Shown piece by piece: positions 1 to 9,403 of a DNA stretch of 64,000 nt; position 1 is the first letter of the stretch, and the number at the start of each line of letters is the position of its first letter. Source of the stretch: a bacterium HR15 (lineage in GTDB: Bacteria; Armatimonadota; Fimbriimonadia; Fimbriimonadales; GBS-DC); contig BEHR01000017.1 of NCBI GenBank assembly GCA_002898555.1, forward strand, positions 1 to 64,000, in the 5' to 3' direction. A program made the translations under genes and the position numbers. Under the pieces are notes generated by a model, which searched no databases, was not told the DNA's origin, and was given only the letters and a program-made list of their open reading frames with translations.

Positions 1-408
1 CGATTCACCGACCTTAGCAAGCCAATCAATAAGACCTTTCAGTACAATTCTCCCACTCGGATCCACCGCATTCACGGGGTCATTCAGGCAGTAGGCATAG
101 GCATTCAGCGTGAGCGGGGCATAGATAGAACCCAGCCACGGGTCTTGCTGCAGGAACCGTCCCACTGCAGGGTCGTACCAGCGCACACCTACCTGCACCA
201 AGCCACCCGTCTCGGTCAGCTCGTTCCGATACAGCCACGCACCGTTCCAGTCGTACACCTGACGCATCCCGTTCACCGTATCTCCAAACGCATCGGTCAT
301 CGCTACATTCGCCGATGAAGCACCGATTCCTGCCAAGTCGCCACGCAAACTCCAGTGCTGCCAAGCACCACCGCGCGGGTACATCACACCACCAGAACTA
401 TTATACAC
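1..408 (-). pseudogene. RHS repeat core fragment, C-terminal part, continues beyond the window
   Basis: The minus-strand frame is open from a TAG at 409-411 to base 1 and runs off the window. It encodes an RHS-associated core, with motifs [18 protein letters not shown] and [12 protein letters not shown], followed by the first residues of a variable C-terminal tail. RHS cores form a secreted shell whose C-terminus is often a toxin. Here only about 130 residues of core remain and no convincing ribosome site precedes the first ATG (382-384), so it is an orphan cassette rather than a complete gene. The DNA closely repeats the core part of the next RHS fragment (about 1378-1680). The tail type cannot be named because it lies outside the window. 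Confidence 0.8.
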
Positions 409-565
409 CTACTTCCCAATTCCTGCTCGCGCCACCGACACAGTGGCAGGCGATGGCATCCCTCTAACCAACCCACGCATGCTCGATCCCCAACATGACC
501 AGCAACTGGTGTGCCTGTAAGCACAGGTGGCAGAGACGATACAGGAATAAACTGCTACCAAGGCG

Positions 566-1036
566 TTATGGAATAGTGAAGACACGCCTTATCTGTATAT
601 CTACAGGATAACTTCTTCCGTTTGAACGGTCTATCACTATCACCACCTCTCGGTGACCTTTATCAAAAACCATCTCATACACCACTTCGTACCACCAGCC
701 TGCCTTACTGACGGAGGAATTTTGCCGTGATCCTGCTTCAATAGCAACAACCACTCGTTGAAACTTCCACGCATGAATCGTCCCCAACTCAGAGTTCAGA
801 TCAGTCCACTTCTTCTCAAGGCGACGCGCACACTCTGCACAACCTCCCGTAGCTTCTAATATCTGGGTAAAGTTGCGGTTAACTAAGCCTTCTATGAGGA
901 GATTACCTACCTGTACAGTCTCTTTCAATGGCAAGAATATATACAGGTAAGTGAAGGCTATCACTACCACCAATATCAAAATAGAAGCCCCTATATAGAT
1001 AAGTGGGCGATTCCATCCCCTCTTCAATGTAGCCAC
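566..1036 (-). CDS. Small single-pass membrane protein downstream of an RHS fragment; candidate immunity protein
   Basis: 156 residues. A short basic N-terminus ([11 protein letters not shown]) is followed by one strong transmembrane segment at about residues 12-34 and a soluble domain with a C-x-x-C pair (CAEC). I do not recognise the family. It overlaps the end of the preceding RHS fragment by 13 bases, so the two are probably translationally coupled. A small membrane-anchored protein directly after an RHS C-terminus fits an immunity protein, but that is inference from position and topology only. It could equally be an accessory protein. RHS sequence resumes downstream at 408. Confidence 0.6.
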   Translation of the reverse strand: MATLKRGWNRPLIYIGASILILVVVIAFTYLYIFLPLKETVQVGNLLIEGLVNRNFTQILEATGGCAECARRLEKKWTDLNSELGTIHAWKFQRVVVAIEAGSRQNSSVSKAGWWYEVVYEMVFDKGHREVVIVIDRSNGRSYPVDIQIRRVFTIP

Positions 1037-2283
1037 CAGTATTCTTCACCCCCATTACGCGATCTTTCATTATCTAAGTAGTTAATATAGTCGTCACGCC
1101 ATTTATTATACTCGCGCCACGTGGAATACAACCCTCCACCAACAGAAGGGGGTGGTGCTGGCAACCTATATCCACAGCTAACAGCTACGGGTGAGCCAGG
1201 AGGGAAGGTAACACCCACTGCAGGTCCTTTTTGACCATAATCCGCAGGAACATCTATCCATACTGTACCTGAAGGATCTCGAATTACTATGCTGCCTTCA
1301 AGACCACCTGAATCCCCTGGAGAGAACTCATGGCCGCAGCGAGGGCATTTAACACGTCTTGGTTTTTCACCATGTAGATCCACCGCATTCACGGGGTCAT
1401 TCAGGCAGTAGGCATACCCATTCAGCGTGAGCGGAGCATACACAGAACCCAGCCACGGGTCTTGTTGCAGGAACCGTCCTACTACAGGGTCGTACCAGCG
1501 TACACCAACCTTGACCAGTCCGCCCGTCTCGGTCAGCTCGTTCCGATACAACCACGCACCGTTCCAGTCGTACACCTGACGCATCCCGGTCACCAAGTCG
1601 CCAAACGCATCCGTGATCGGCACATTCGCGCTGGAGGCATTAATCCCTGCCAAATCCCCACGCAGACTCCAGTGCAGATAGTCGCTCCCGCGCTGGTACA
1701 ACCACGCTCCGAAACTATCAACAACCCACGCACCACCGTTCGCACGCTCAGCAAGCACACTGTCGCCTGCACCGTACAGAAACTCCAGCGTATTGCTGCC
1801 CAGCTGCGCCTTCACCCGACGACCTAAACCGTCATAAGTATAGACCCAGCCAACACTTGCCCCTTGACGCTTCAAACGCACCAAGTTGCCCTCCGAGTCA
1901 TAACCCAATTCCCAAGTCTCGCCGTTCACCCGACGCACCACCACATTCCCGTCCGCATCGTGTTCCCACGCTTGACCATTCAACGCCGTCAACTGGTTCG
2001 CCGCGTTGTATTGCAAACTCTCCGACGCCACGACTTGACCGTTGACCACCTTCGTACGAGTTAAACGGTTGCCTACCAGGCCATAACTGTAGTCTACGGC
2101 ATAGGCATTTGCCCCTGTACGCACATCCCGGATCGGGCTACCTTTGATGATGGTAAACACAACAAGTTTATGGCAGTATCCATCGACCGCTATGACCACA
2201 ATCAGGACAGATTCCAAAAAACTCCACACGCTTTGTCTTTGTATATAAGTCGGCTTGTGCCTCTGCGTGGAGTGGATACCCAT
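1024..2283 (-). CDS. RHS core fragment with short zinc-ribbon-like C-terminal tail
   Basis: The open frame is 419 residues, but RHS homology starts only near residue 58 (base about 2112) with [17 protein letters not shown]-type repeats and the conserved core follow ([18 protein letters not shown], then [12 protein letters not shown] near residue 305). After the core comes a tail of about 110 residues with a CPRCGHEF zinc-knuckle-like motif and an aromatic end. The first 116 bases overlap the 3' end of the upstream secreted gene in another frame, so the true start is unknown and the fragment may be expressed only by coupling. Complete RHS proteins are 1,000-2,000 residues, so most of the shell is missing. 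The tail is not a toxin family I can name. Confidence 0.75.
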   Translation of the reverse strand: MGIHSTQRHKPTYIQRQSVWSFLESVLIVVIAVDGYCHKLVVFTIIKGSPIRDVRTGANAYAVDYSYGLVGNRLTRTKVVNGQVVASESLQYNAANQLTALNGQAWEHDADGNVVVRRVNGETWELGYDSEGNLVRLKRQGASVGWVYTYDGLGRRVKAQLGSNTLEFLYGAGDSVLAERANGGAWVVDSFGAWLYQRGSDYLHWSLRGDLAGINASSANVPITDAFGDLVTGMRQVYDWNGAWLYRNELTETGGLVKVGVRWYDPVVGRFLQQDPWLGSVYAPLTLNGYAYCLNDPVNAVDLHGEKPRRVKCPRCGHEFSPGDSGGLEGSIVIRDPSGTVWIDVPADYGQKGPAVGVTFPPGSPVAVSCGYRLPAPPPSVGGGLYSTWREYNKWRDDYINYLDNERSRNGGEEYWWLH

Positions 2284-3835
2284 TCGCAGTCATCGATATC
2301 CAGACGCCCGTAAAGCAATTAACTGAGACGCTACTTGCTTTTTTTGTATCGACTTTGCTATCAGAAAACAGCCCGGTGCCAGGATTACTTGTAGGGATAA
2401 TAATCGGGACCGTCACTGGTCCGATACTTACACTACCTCCTCGTGCGCCGCTGCCTATATCTAAACCTCCAGCAGCTTGAATGTCAGCTATGTTATTTGC
2501 AACGCGGATAACTCCTGCTATTTGAGCACGGGCGTCTCCTCGTGTCCGTACCGTAACACCAAACGAGACAGTCCCATTGATGGTGATTTCCGGACCATTC
2601 TTGCAGCAACAAGGTCCTCTATGAATAATTGCAGGCGTTGCCATCAAGCCACTTGTCACCACTCCGCGATGATGCGGTGTAGGAATCATCGCATTCTGAG
2701 CCTCACACATATCAAAAGCATAGCCCCAACCGTCAATTCGGCTTGGACGGGCATGAATGCGGTACTTCTCTTCTGTCCATCCTGGACTGATGGCACAGCC
2801 GCGACTTCGCGTATCCCCGTCAATATCCGGGCGAAGCTTACGCGCTGGGAAGGATTTCCACTGACACTCACAACGCCTGTTCGACAAGGTCTGCGGTTTC
2901 GATGCAGGTGGCACACAAGGAGTGCAATTGCCTCTGCTTATTATCGCCGCTACGGTCTCTTTGAGTGTCAAATCGGCAACAGGGCTTACAGCAGTCTCAA
3001 AAGTGAAATCTCCCACCCGTACTGTACCAAAGCCTACAACCTTTATCATCGCAGGATGTCCCCGTCGTAATCGCCTTTCTGCAGGTGTCACATAAAAACG
3101 GAGTGCAACCTTATCCTCCGTATAATCATAATACACCGCTCCGCACGGGGCTGGCAGCGGGGTATCGGGACATTCCTTGACTTCATGGGGTAAGATAGGC
3201 TCCCCTACATTCAGGAGATTGGCTTCGCTATCGAGAACCCATAGCGAGAAATCTAAGGGTTTCACGACACAAACAGGCACAGCTTCAGGATAATTTCCCC
3301 GCGATTGTAATCGCCTATCTGGTACAAAAGGTCCGTGGAGGAGCAACCAAATGTCGAGACCCGCATAGTCGCCCTCTTCCCACCAACGGTACTCAACCAC
3401 TGATAGCGTAGCGATGTAGTGTGGCTCTTCCAGTATCTGGAAGTAAACAATAGTTTCAGACTCGTTGCCCGAAGCATCCTGGGCGATGGCGCGAAGTTCA
3501 TGCAGACCTTGTTCCCGCACCACCGTGCCAACTTTATACGGTTCACCATCCAGATACACCCTCAGAACAGGGGCGGGATCCGTGTCGTCGTGCACGGTAA
3601 CCTGAGGCGTGACCTCTTTCAACCACATTGAGTCGTCTGGAATATTGATTACGATGGTGGGAGCTTGCTCGTCGCTGGATACTTGTAGAGACCAAAGTCT
3701 ATCAGACACCGACGCCATCCCAAACCGCAATGGCACCACCAACGACACGCACAGCACCACGGCAAACGCCTTTGCCGTTCCCTTCTGCGCCAACACCTGG
3801 CGCACCCAACGCAAACTGCCTCGTCGCATCATCAT
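2168..3835 (-). CDS. Secreted protein with bacterial Ig-like domain, first gene of an RHS locus
   Basis: 555 residues. It begins with a long basic n-region and a signal-like hydrophobic stretch ([14 protein letters not shown], about residues 24-37). An Ig/cadherin-like region at about 55-135 contains [13 protein letters not shown] and [10 protein letters not shown]. The middle is rich in beta structure. The end has several cysteines ([16 protein letters not shown]). The start is MMMR, 13 bases after an AAGGAGG-type ribosome site. Promoter, ribosome site and start codon all belong to a roughly 400-base module duplicated before the gene at 49169. It leads the RHS fragments downstream, so it may be the anchor or carrier part of that system. 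The family is not recognised. Confidence 0.65.
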   Translation of the reverse strand: MMMRRGSLRWVRQVLAQKGTAKAFAVVLCVSLVVPLRFGMASVSDRLWSLQVSSDEQAPTIVINIPDDSMWLKEVTPQVTVHDDTDPAPVLRVYLDGEPYKVGTVVREQGLHELRAIAQDASGNESETIVYFQILEEPHYIATLSVVEYRWWEEGDYAGLDIWLLLHGPFVPDRRLQSRGNYPEAVPVCVVKPLDFSLWVLDSEANLLNVGEPILPHEVKECPDTPLPAPCGAVYYDYTEDKVALRFYVTPAERRLRRGHPAMIKVVGFGTVRVGDFTFETAVSPVADLTLKETVAAIISRGNCTPCVPPASKPQTLSNRRCECQWKSFPARKLRPDIDGDTRSRGCAISPGWTEEKYRIHARPSRIDGWGYAFDMCEAQNAMIPTPHHRGVVTSGLMATPAIIHRGPCCCKNGPEITINGTVSFGVTVRTRGDARAQIAGVIRVANNIADIQAAGGLDIGSGARGGSVSIGPVTVPIIIPTSNPGTGLFSDSKVDTKKASSVSVNCFTGVWISMTANGYPLHAEAQADLYTKTKRVEFFGICPDCGHSGRWILP

Positions 3836-4232
3836 TGCCTCCTTGTTCCAAAGGTTCGCTGCTATTATAGCCCATCCTGCAGGGGTTTGTCAAGGGGGGT
3901 CTTGCAAAGTCGGTTTTGAGTTCAAAAAGTGTCGTCAAGACCCAGAAGACGCTAAAAATCGCTCACTGCCCACGCATTTTTTGAACCATCTGAGCAGCTT
4001 TACAGGGCAAGGACACCCTTGCCCTGAACCGCACCTGCTGCCGCCCCATCGCCCTTGAAAAGGCGCACAGACTTCAGCTCGGCACTGCGTGTGTCAGCGC
4101 CGTTGGCGCCACTCGCGCCTCAAAATGGTTGGGCAAGGCAGCGCGGTACCGCACACGCTGGCTCCTGCACCGTCTGCTTCTCACCTCCTTGCTGGTTGGG
4201 GTATTCGTCAAGCGGGTTGGGATTCCTGCTTT
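3827..4232 (-). repeat. Copy A of a ~400-base regulatory repeat (promoter, leader and start codon)
   Basis: Read on the minus strand, this segment matches 48772-49180 on the plus strand almost base for base over long stretches, with scattered substitutions and small indels. It runs from GGAATCCCAACCCGCTTGAC at the upstream end to the AAGGAGGCAATGATGATGCG start region. It contains short inverted repeats such as CAAGGGTGTCCTTG. No protein is supported in it. It lies in the 614-base gene-free stretch 3836-4449. The remaining part (4233-4449) shows only a small hairpin near 4430-4443. Confidence 0.85.
3864..3893 (-). promoter_or_regulatory. Strong sigma70-type promoter for the 3835 RHS locus
   Basis: On the minus strand TTGACA (3888-3893) is separated by 18 bases from TATAAT (3864-3869). 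Both hexamers match consensus exactly. It reads toward the ATG at 3835, about 29 bases further on. Confidence 0.85.
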
Positions 4233-4449
4233 GGAGCAGAGGAAGGCTGTTTTCTTATGTCGAACCCAGGCAGATAAGCGATGGAAAAGTGGTACGAATC
4301 GGCAACAGGCGATTGGTGAACTGTGGGCGAAGCGAAGCTAAACAAGGCGGATGCCCAATGCACTATCCCGGATAGCGAGGGCAGAGAGGCGGTCAAAATA
4401 GCAGGAGATTTGCCTCCGCTCGCGAAATCCTCCATTGAGGAGGCACGGT

Positions 4450-5154
4450 ATGCGATCGGTTCTGTTTCTGACGGTGTTGCTGGTGCTGCTATCGATAGCG
4501 GGTATTGCCTTACAGGAGCCAAAGGCGCAATCGATACCCAATCAGCTGAGCGAGGAGGAGCAGAAAGCGGGCTGGAAGCTGCTGTTCAACGGCAAGGATC
4601 TCAGCGGCTGGACAATCGTTGACCTGCCTGATGCATGGACGGTTGAAGAGGGCACGCTGGTCTGCACGGGCAAGGGCGGCGGGATGATCTATGCCGAGGG
4701 CGTCTACAAGAACTTTGAACTCAAATTGGACTTCAAGGTCTCGCCCGGCGGCAACAGCGGCGTGTTCCTGCGCGTGTGGGACAAGAACGACCCGGTGCAA
4801 ACGGGTATCGAGGTGCAGATCTTGGACAGCTATGGCAAGGAGAAGCCCACGCGACACGACTGCGGCGCGATTTACGATGTGCAGGCACCGACCGAGAACG
4901 CGGTCAAGCCTGCTGGCGAGTGGAACACCTTCCATATTATTTGCCACGATTCGCACATCACGGTCTACCTGAACGGCAAAAAGGTAAACGAGATAGATCT
5001 AAGTCGCTGGACAGAAGCTCATCGCAATCCTGATGGCACGCCCAACAAGTTCAAGTATCCCTACAATCAGATGACCCGACCGGGCTATATCGCGCTGCAG
5101 AACCACGGGAACAAGATATGGTTCCGCAACATCAAGATCAAGCCCCTGGATTGA
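4450..5154 (+). CDS. Secreted DUF1080 (3-keto-disaccharide hydrolase / LamG-like) protein
   Basis: 234 residues from ATG 4450, which follows GAGGAGGC. A TTG further upstream is less likely. An N-terminal signal peptide (LFLTVLLVLLSIAGIAL) is followed by a DUF1080 domain: GWKLLFNGKDLSGW near residue 45, a beta-sandwich core with GNSGVFLRV, and the C-terminal IALQNHGNKIWFRNIKI. This family, abundant in Planctomycetes, Verrucomicrobia and Armatimonadota, binds or cleaves (3-keto-)glycosides at the cell surface or in the periplasm. The stop overlaps the start of the next gene (TTGA), suggesting translational coupling. The ribosome site can pair with a TCCTC just upstream, so initiation could be weakened by a small hairpin. 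Confidence 0.9.
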   Translation: MRSVLFLTVLLVLLSIAGIALQEPKAQSIPNQLSEEEQKAGWKLLFNGKDLSGWTIVDLPDAWTVEEGTLVCTGKGGGMIYAEGVYKNFELKLDFKVSPGGNSGVFLRVWDKNDPVQTGIEVQILDSYGKEKPTRHDCGAIYDVQAPTENAVKPAGEWNTFHIICHDSHITVYLNGKKVNEIDLSRWTEAHRNPDGTPNKFKYPYNQMTRPGYIALQNHGNKIWFRNIKIKPLD

Positions 5155-6245
5155 ATGTCTACGCGGCGCGGCGTGTCCGCCTGCAGCAAATGCTGTTTGA
5201 AGGTGCGCGTGCGCCCGATGCTGCGCTCATCACCCAGATAGCCAATGTGAGCTATCTGACGGGCTTCACCGGCTCCTCCGCATGGCTGGTGTTGCTGCCC
5301 GATCGGGCGCACCTCATCACCAGTGGCATCTACGCGACGCAGATCGGCATGGAGGTGCCCGACATTCCCACCACCGTCTACTCACCGGGCGAGGAATCGG
5401 GCGCAATTCTGGCCGGATTGCTACAGTCGTGGGGCGTTCGGACGCTGGGCATCGAAAGCAGCAACTCCCTCCAGTTTGTGAAGGGCTTACGCAAGCATTT
5501 GCGCAAAGCGCGGATCGCCCCTATGCTGCTGAAAGGCGTCGTCGAGAAGATGCGCCTGGTCAAAGACGCCTATGAGTTGGCGCAGATACGCGCCGCGGTG
5601 GCGATTGCGGACGCCGCCTTCGAGCATGTGCAGCGCATGCTGCAGCCTGGCGTTGCCGAATGGGACATTGCGATGGAGATCGATTTTTACATTCGTCGGC
5701 AAGGGGCGTATCCTGCGTTTGAGACGCTGGTGGTCAGCGGCGAGCGCAGCGCGTTGCCCCATGGCAAGCCGACCGAACGCAAATTGGAGCGGGGCGATTT
5801 TGTGACGCTCGACTTTGGGGCGCGCTATCAGGGCTACTGCTCCGATCTCACGCGCACGGTGGTCGTTGGCTATGCCAGTCAGGAGCATCGACGCCTCTAT
5901 CATGCCGTGCTGGACGCGCTGGAGCGCTCCCTCGGCGCCATCCGTCCTGGCAAGACGGGCCGCGCTATCGATAAGGTGGCGCGGCGCACGCTTGAAAAGT
6001 ATGGGCTTGCCGACTACTTCCGCCATAGCCTGGGGCATTCGCTGGGCATCAATGTGCACGATGGGGTCGGTCTTGCGCCTCGCGAAAAGACCAAATTGCA
6101 ACCCGGCATGGTGCTGACGGTGGAGCCGGGCGTCTATCTACCGGGCTTTGGTGGCGTGCGCATTGAGGAGGATGTGCTGGTAACCGAGACGGGTTGCGAG
6201 GTGCTGAGTCGCTCGCCTCGCACGCTGATGGTAACGGGCTATTAG
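5151..6245 (+). CDS. M24 family metallopeptidase (Xaa-Pro aminopeptidase/dipeptidase)
   Basis: 364 residues if translation starts at TTG 5151, which overlaps the upstream TGA. The frame is open back to 5118. The N-terminal creatinase-like domain (about 1-125) contains ANVSYLTGFTGSSAW. The C-terminal pita-bread domain has all five expected metal ligands: Asp in TLDFGARY, Asp in CSDLTRTV, His in GHSLGINVHD, Glu in TVEPGVYLPG and Glu in GGVRIEEDV. Such enzymes cleave the bond before or after proline in peptides, in the cytoplasm, with Mn or Co. Length and architecture are usual for PepP/PepQ relatives. Which of the two cannot be decided from sequence alone. It is paired with the DUF1080 gene only by overlap. 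Confidence 0.92.
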   Translation: MNVYAARRVRLQQMLFEGARAPDAALITQIANVSYLTGFTGSSAWLVLLPDRAHLITSGIYATQIGMEVPDIPTTVYSPGEESGAILAGLLQSWGVRTLGIESSNSLQFVKGLRKHLRKARIAPMLLKGVVEKMRLVKDAYELAQIRAAVAIADAAFEHVQRMLQPGVAEWDIAMEIDFYIRRQGAYPAFETLVVSGERSALPHGKPTERKLERGDFVTLDFGARYQGYCSDLTRTVVVGYASQEHRRLYHAVLDALERSLGAIRPGKTGRAIDKVARRTLEKYGLADYFRHSLGHSLGINVHDGVGLAPREKTKLQPGMVLTVEPGVYLPGFGGVRIEEDVLVTETGCEVLSRSPRTLMVTGY

Positions 6246-6253
6246 GCGAGTGA

Positions 6254-7138
6254 TTACTCCTCGTTCGCCTTCCGCTTCAAAAACTCGCTTGGTAAACCGT
6301 TGAACTGGATGCCTGCCAGCTTGCGGGCGCGTTCCAGCTCCGCAACCGCGTAGCTATCCAGTTCCCCTGCCTGCTGATAGAACTCGGTCGCTTCCTCTAT
6401 CTGCCCCAGCAGGCGATGGATATCGCCCAGCACGGTCAGATAGACCGCATTCTGCGGTTGAATACGCAGCGCGACTTGGATCGCCTCGATCGCTTTTTCA
6501 GGGTACTCGTTCTCCAAGCAGAGCAGCCCGTAGCGGAAGTGGTAGTAATCGTCCTCCGGGTTGAGCAGGGTGGCGATTTCCATCTCCAGCATCGCTTCGG
6601 CAATCTCGCCGGCACGCTCCAGCAAATCCGCCAACCAGAATCGGAAGAAGCCGTTGCTCGGTTCGTAGTTCACTGCCTCGCGCGCTGCTTCGATGGCATC
6701 GAGATATTGCTGGCAGACGGCAAGTGTTTCGGCATATTTGAACATGACGAGGGCGTTGCGTGCGCCATACTCGATGGCTTTGCGGTAGTGGGCGAGCGCG
6801 GCGTCGAAGCGTCCGAATCGGCGGTAAATCTCGGCGAGGGCGAAGTAGGGTTCGGGGTCGCGCGGGTTGAGCTTTCGCGCCCGCTGATAGAACGCCAGCG
6901 CGCGCGCAGGCTGGTCGGCATAGGCGTAGGCGTCGCCCAGATGGATGTAATGCTCGATATTGTTGCTCTCCATCTGGATGGCTTGGCGATAGAAGCGGAA
7001 CGCCTCTTCGAAACGCCCCGCGCGCATCAGCTGGTCACCTTTCCGACGCGCCTCTTCTGCTGATTGAGCCGTCGAGCGACCAGTCGCTTCGCCCTGTTCC
7101 TCGGGCGACGGTGGTCCAACGGAGAAAGCATCGCCCAT
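6254..7138 (-). CDS. TPR repeat protein
   Basis: 294 residues from the ATG at 7138. An upstream ATG at 7183 would add 15 residues but overlaps argF. About six tetratricopeptide repeats run from residue 30 to 275, with the W/Y, G, Y, A, Y, A, P signature (for example GDAYAYADQPARALAFYQRA). There is no signal peptide or transmembrane segment, so a cytoplasmic protein-interaction scaffold is likely. A TATAAT on the minus strand at 7149-7154 lies only 10 bases before the start, suggesting a short or absent leader. It follows argF on the same strand. No specific partner can be inferred. Confidence 0.85.
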   Translation of the reverse strand: MGDAFSVGPPSPEEQGEATGRSTAQSAEEARRKGDQLMRAGRFEEAFRFYRQAIQMESNNIEHYIHLGDAYAYADQPARALAFYQRARKLNPRDPEPYFALAEIYRRFGRFDAALAHYRKAIEYGARNALVMFKYAETLAVCQQYLDAIEAAREAVNYEPSNGFFRFWLADLLERAGEIAEAMLEMEIATLLNPEDDYYHFRYGLLCLENEYPEKAIEAIQVALRIQPQNAVYLTVLGDIHRLLGQIEEATEFYQQAGELDSYAVAELERARKLAGIQFNGLPSEFLKRKANEE

Positions 7139-7179
7139 CGCTACAGGAATTATACCATGACCGCAGGGCACGCTTCCCA

Positions 7180-8157
7180 TCATTCACAGCCTGACGCGCT
7201 CAACATCAAGGCAAGTAATGCCTTCTGCGTGTGGAGGCGGTTCTCCGCCTGGTCCCACACCGCCGATTGCTCGCCATCCAGCACCTCGTTGGTGATTTCC
7301 TCGCCACGCCGTGCCGGCAGGCAGTGCAGCACAATCGCGTCGGGTTTGGCAAGCGCAAGCAATGCGCGATTCACTTGAAAGGGCTGGAAATGGCGCATGC
7401 GAATCTCGCGCTCCGTTTCAAACCCCATCGAGACCCACACATCGGTGTAGACCACATCGGCGTTGGACACCGCTTCTTGTGGGCTATGGGTCAGGAAGAG
7501 TTGCCCGCCCGATTGCGCGGCGTTGCGCTGCGCCTGGGCGACCACCGCCTCGTCGGGTTCATAGCCTTCTGGCGTCGCGACGCGCACCGTATGCCCCAGC
7601 AAAGTGCCTAACAGGATAAAACTATGGCATACATTGTTCCCGTCGCCCACCCAAGCAAGGGTTTGTGCGTCCTCGCCTTTACGCTCTTGAATTGTCATCA
7701 GGTCGGCTAACGCCTGACAGGGATGTTCATGGTCGCTCAGGGCGTTAATCACGGGCACGCCAGCGAACTGCGCCAGCTCGCCCAGCACCGAATGGTAGTA
7801 GACCCTCGCCACGATGCCCTGCACCCAGCGCCCTAAGTTGCGTGCGATGTCCATCACCGCCTCGCGTTTGCCCATCTGAATATCTGCCTGGGTCAGATAG
7901 GTGCCATGGGCACCCATTTGATGGAGCCCGACCTCGAAGGTGACGCGCGTGCGCAGCGAGGGCTTTTCGAAAATCATCGCGACGACAGTGGGTCGCTCAA
8001 AGCGGAAGAGTTCCCTACCCTCGCGCGTCGCGCGTTTCATCGCGTGCGCCAGTTGCAACACCACACGCGCCGCTTCCGAGTTCAGGTCGGTAATGGACAG
8101 CAAATGGTGCGGCGCACCTGCCTGGATCCAGCGATGCTTCCAATTGTTGTGAGTCAT
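7180..8157 (-). CDS. argF: Ornithine carbamoyltransferase
   Basis: 325 residues, the usual length. It makes citrulline from ornithine and carbamoyl phosphate in arginine synthesis. The carbamoyl-phosphate loop is FEKPSLRTR (63-71). HPCQ lies at 145-148 and the catalytic Cys loop HCLPARRGEE near 272. The loop carries Leu where many family members have Thr, a common variant. Aspartate carbamoyltransferase is excluded by the HCLPA motif; the separate pyrB lies at the window end. No other arg gene is adjacent. The restriction-modification genes lie immediately upstream on the same strand, 19 bases away. Confidence 0.95.
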   Translation of the reverse strand: MTHNNWKHRWIQAGAPHHLLSITDLNSEAARVVLQLAHAMKRATREGRELFRFERPTVVAMIFEKPSLRTRVTFEVGLHQMGAHGTYLTQADIQMGKREAVMDIARNLGRWVQGIVARVYYHSVLGELAQFAGVPVINALSDHEHPCQALADLMTIQERKGEDAQTLAWVGDGNNVCHSFILLGTLLGHTVRVATPEGYEPDEAVVAQAQRNAAQSGGQLFLTHSPQEAVSNADVVYTDVWVSMGFETEREIRMRHFQPFQVNRALLALAKPDAIVLHCLPARRGEEITNEVLDGEQSAVWDQAENRLHTQKALLALMLSASGCE

Positions 8158-8176
8158 GCTTGTCTCCCGATGACAC

Positions 8177-9403
8177 TCATAGCTTGATCCCCGATATTAG
8201 AAACTCTACCAGCTCCTTTTTTGAATTGCGTTTGCGCAGCGGCTCGATTCGGAGTTGCTCAATCCCTACTTCTTGCATCAAATGTGCCAACAATTGTTCT
8301 GTGGGCACGATGACATCATAAAACTTTGCATTGCCGACGATGTAGCGGATGCAAGCTCCTTTTTTCAACAGACGGCTCAAGTGTTGGAGGTGAGTATACA
8401 TATCTTGAAAGTAGCGAACCACATAGCGCGATAGGAGCGGGCTACGCCTGTCGATGGTGCCGACGATAATCTGCAATTCAGGCAGCATCGCGTAAAGCTC
8501 GTTATTATTTAGCTCGATGTCGAGCAGCCGACTGGTTGCAGCGCCCCATGTGCCTCCGATGGCTTGCCAATCCAGCTCACCTGCTTCACGAGGAGTTTTT
8601 AGAAAGCCGAGCCAGTAAAGAAAGGGACGGACTTCACGCACATAACTGATACGGTTCGGATACGGCGGCGAGGTGATCACCATATCGTAAGTTCGCCCCT
8701 CCAAACAGCCAAGGGTGCGTGCATCGTCAGTAAAAACCTCTACCTTACCCCGTAATGGTTTCACAGCCGATGCACATATGTTGGAGACGGAGTTGATGAA
8801 ATCCGTGAGGATTAAGCTCGCCTCCTCATGCGGAAACAGGCTTGGTTCGATCACGCGAAAGGTAACAGAGGGGTGATGATACCCCGCATTCGACCACCGA
8901 ATTAGCACTTGACAGAAAGCAACCAATAAGAGGTCGGTGATCTTTGTCGGCTCACTCTGGCAAACGGTATGGATTGCTTCGTAGAGACGAGAGAGCGTCA
9001 CAAGTCGCGGAGGTGTCCACCATCGTTCTATGTTACGCATCGGAGGCACCCTTTGAGGCAGGAGAGGCGAGTCGCCCTCGCAGAGAGCAAGCACCTCTTG
9101 CGCGAGGTGGAGTGTGCGTTTGGCCTCTGAAGCAGTGTAGCAGCAAACTTTCACGCTTGCAAGCCACGCAAGGAAAGGATTTATTTCTACCATATCACAC
9201 TGTAAACCCTTCTCAGCACATACCAGCCCTGTTGTGCCTGTGCCGGCGAAGGGATCTAATACAACGCTTTGGATGGCAACATCCTGTAGCAGGTCCTCGA
9301 CGAGGGTGGCTGCGTAGGCAGGTGTCAAACGCAGCCAACCATGCCTGCCGTTTTGCAAATTGGCTTTGAAAGTGAGATCACTCCGCCGCGATAACCTCCT
9401 CAT
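8177..9403 (-). CDS. Site-specific DNA methyltransferase, probable N4-cytosine type, of a type II R-M system
   Basis: 408 residues from ATG 9403. The SAM-binding motif DPFAGTGTTG lies at about 50-59. The catalytic motif TSPPYPNRISY, about 190 residues later, places it in the group with the SPPY signature typical of N4-cytosine methylases. The order SAM motif before catalytic motif and the N-terminal TFKANLQNGRHGW fit stand-alone type II enzymes. The frame is open further upstream (to 9532), but that part overlaps the endonuclease gene, and the chosen ATG leaves a 26-base overlap. The neighbour 9378-10178 is the likely cognate endonuclease. The recognition site cannot be predicted. Insertion between gltX and argF suggests horizontal gain. 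Confidence 0.9.
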   Translation of the reverse strand: MRRLSRRSDLTFKANLQNGRHGWLRLTPAYAATLVEDLLQDVAIQSVVLDPFAGTGTTGLVCAEKGLQCDMVEINPFLAWLASVKVCCYTASEAKRTLHLAQEVLALCEGDSPLLPQRVPPMRNIERWWTPPRLVTLSRLYEAIHTVCQSEPTKITDLLLVAFCQVLIRWSNAGYHHPSVTFRVIEPSLFPHEEASLILTDFINSVSNICASAVKPLRGKVEVFTDDARTLGCLEGRTYDMVITSPPYPNRISYVREVRPFLYWLGFLKTPREAGELDWQAIGGTWGAATSRLLDIELNNNELYAMLPELQIIVGTIDRRSPLLSRYVVRYFQDMYTHLQHLSRLLKKGACIRYIVGNAKFYDVIVPTEQLLAHLMQEVGIEQLRIEPLRKRNSKKELVEFLISGIKL

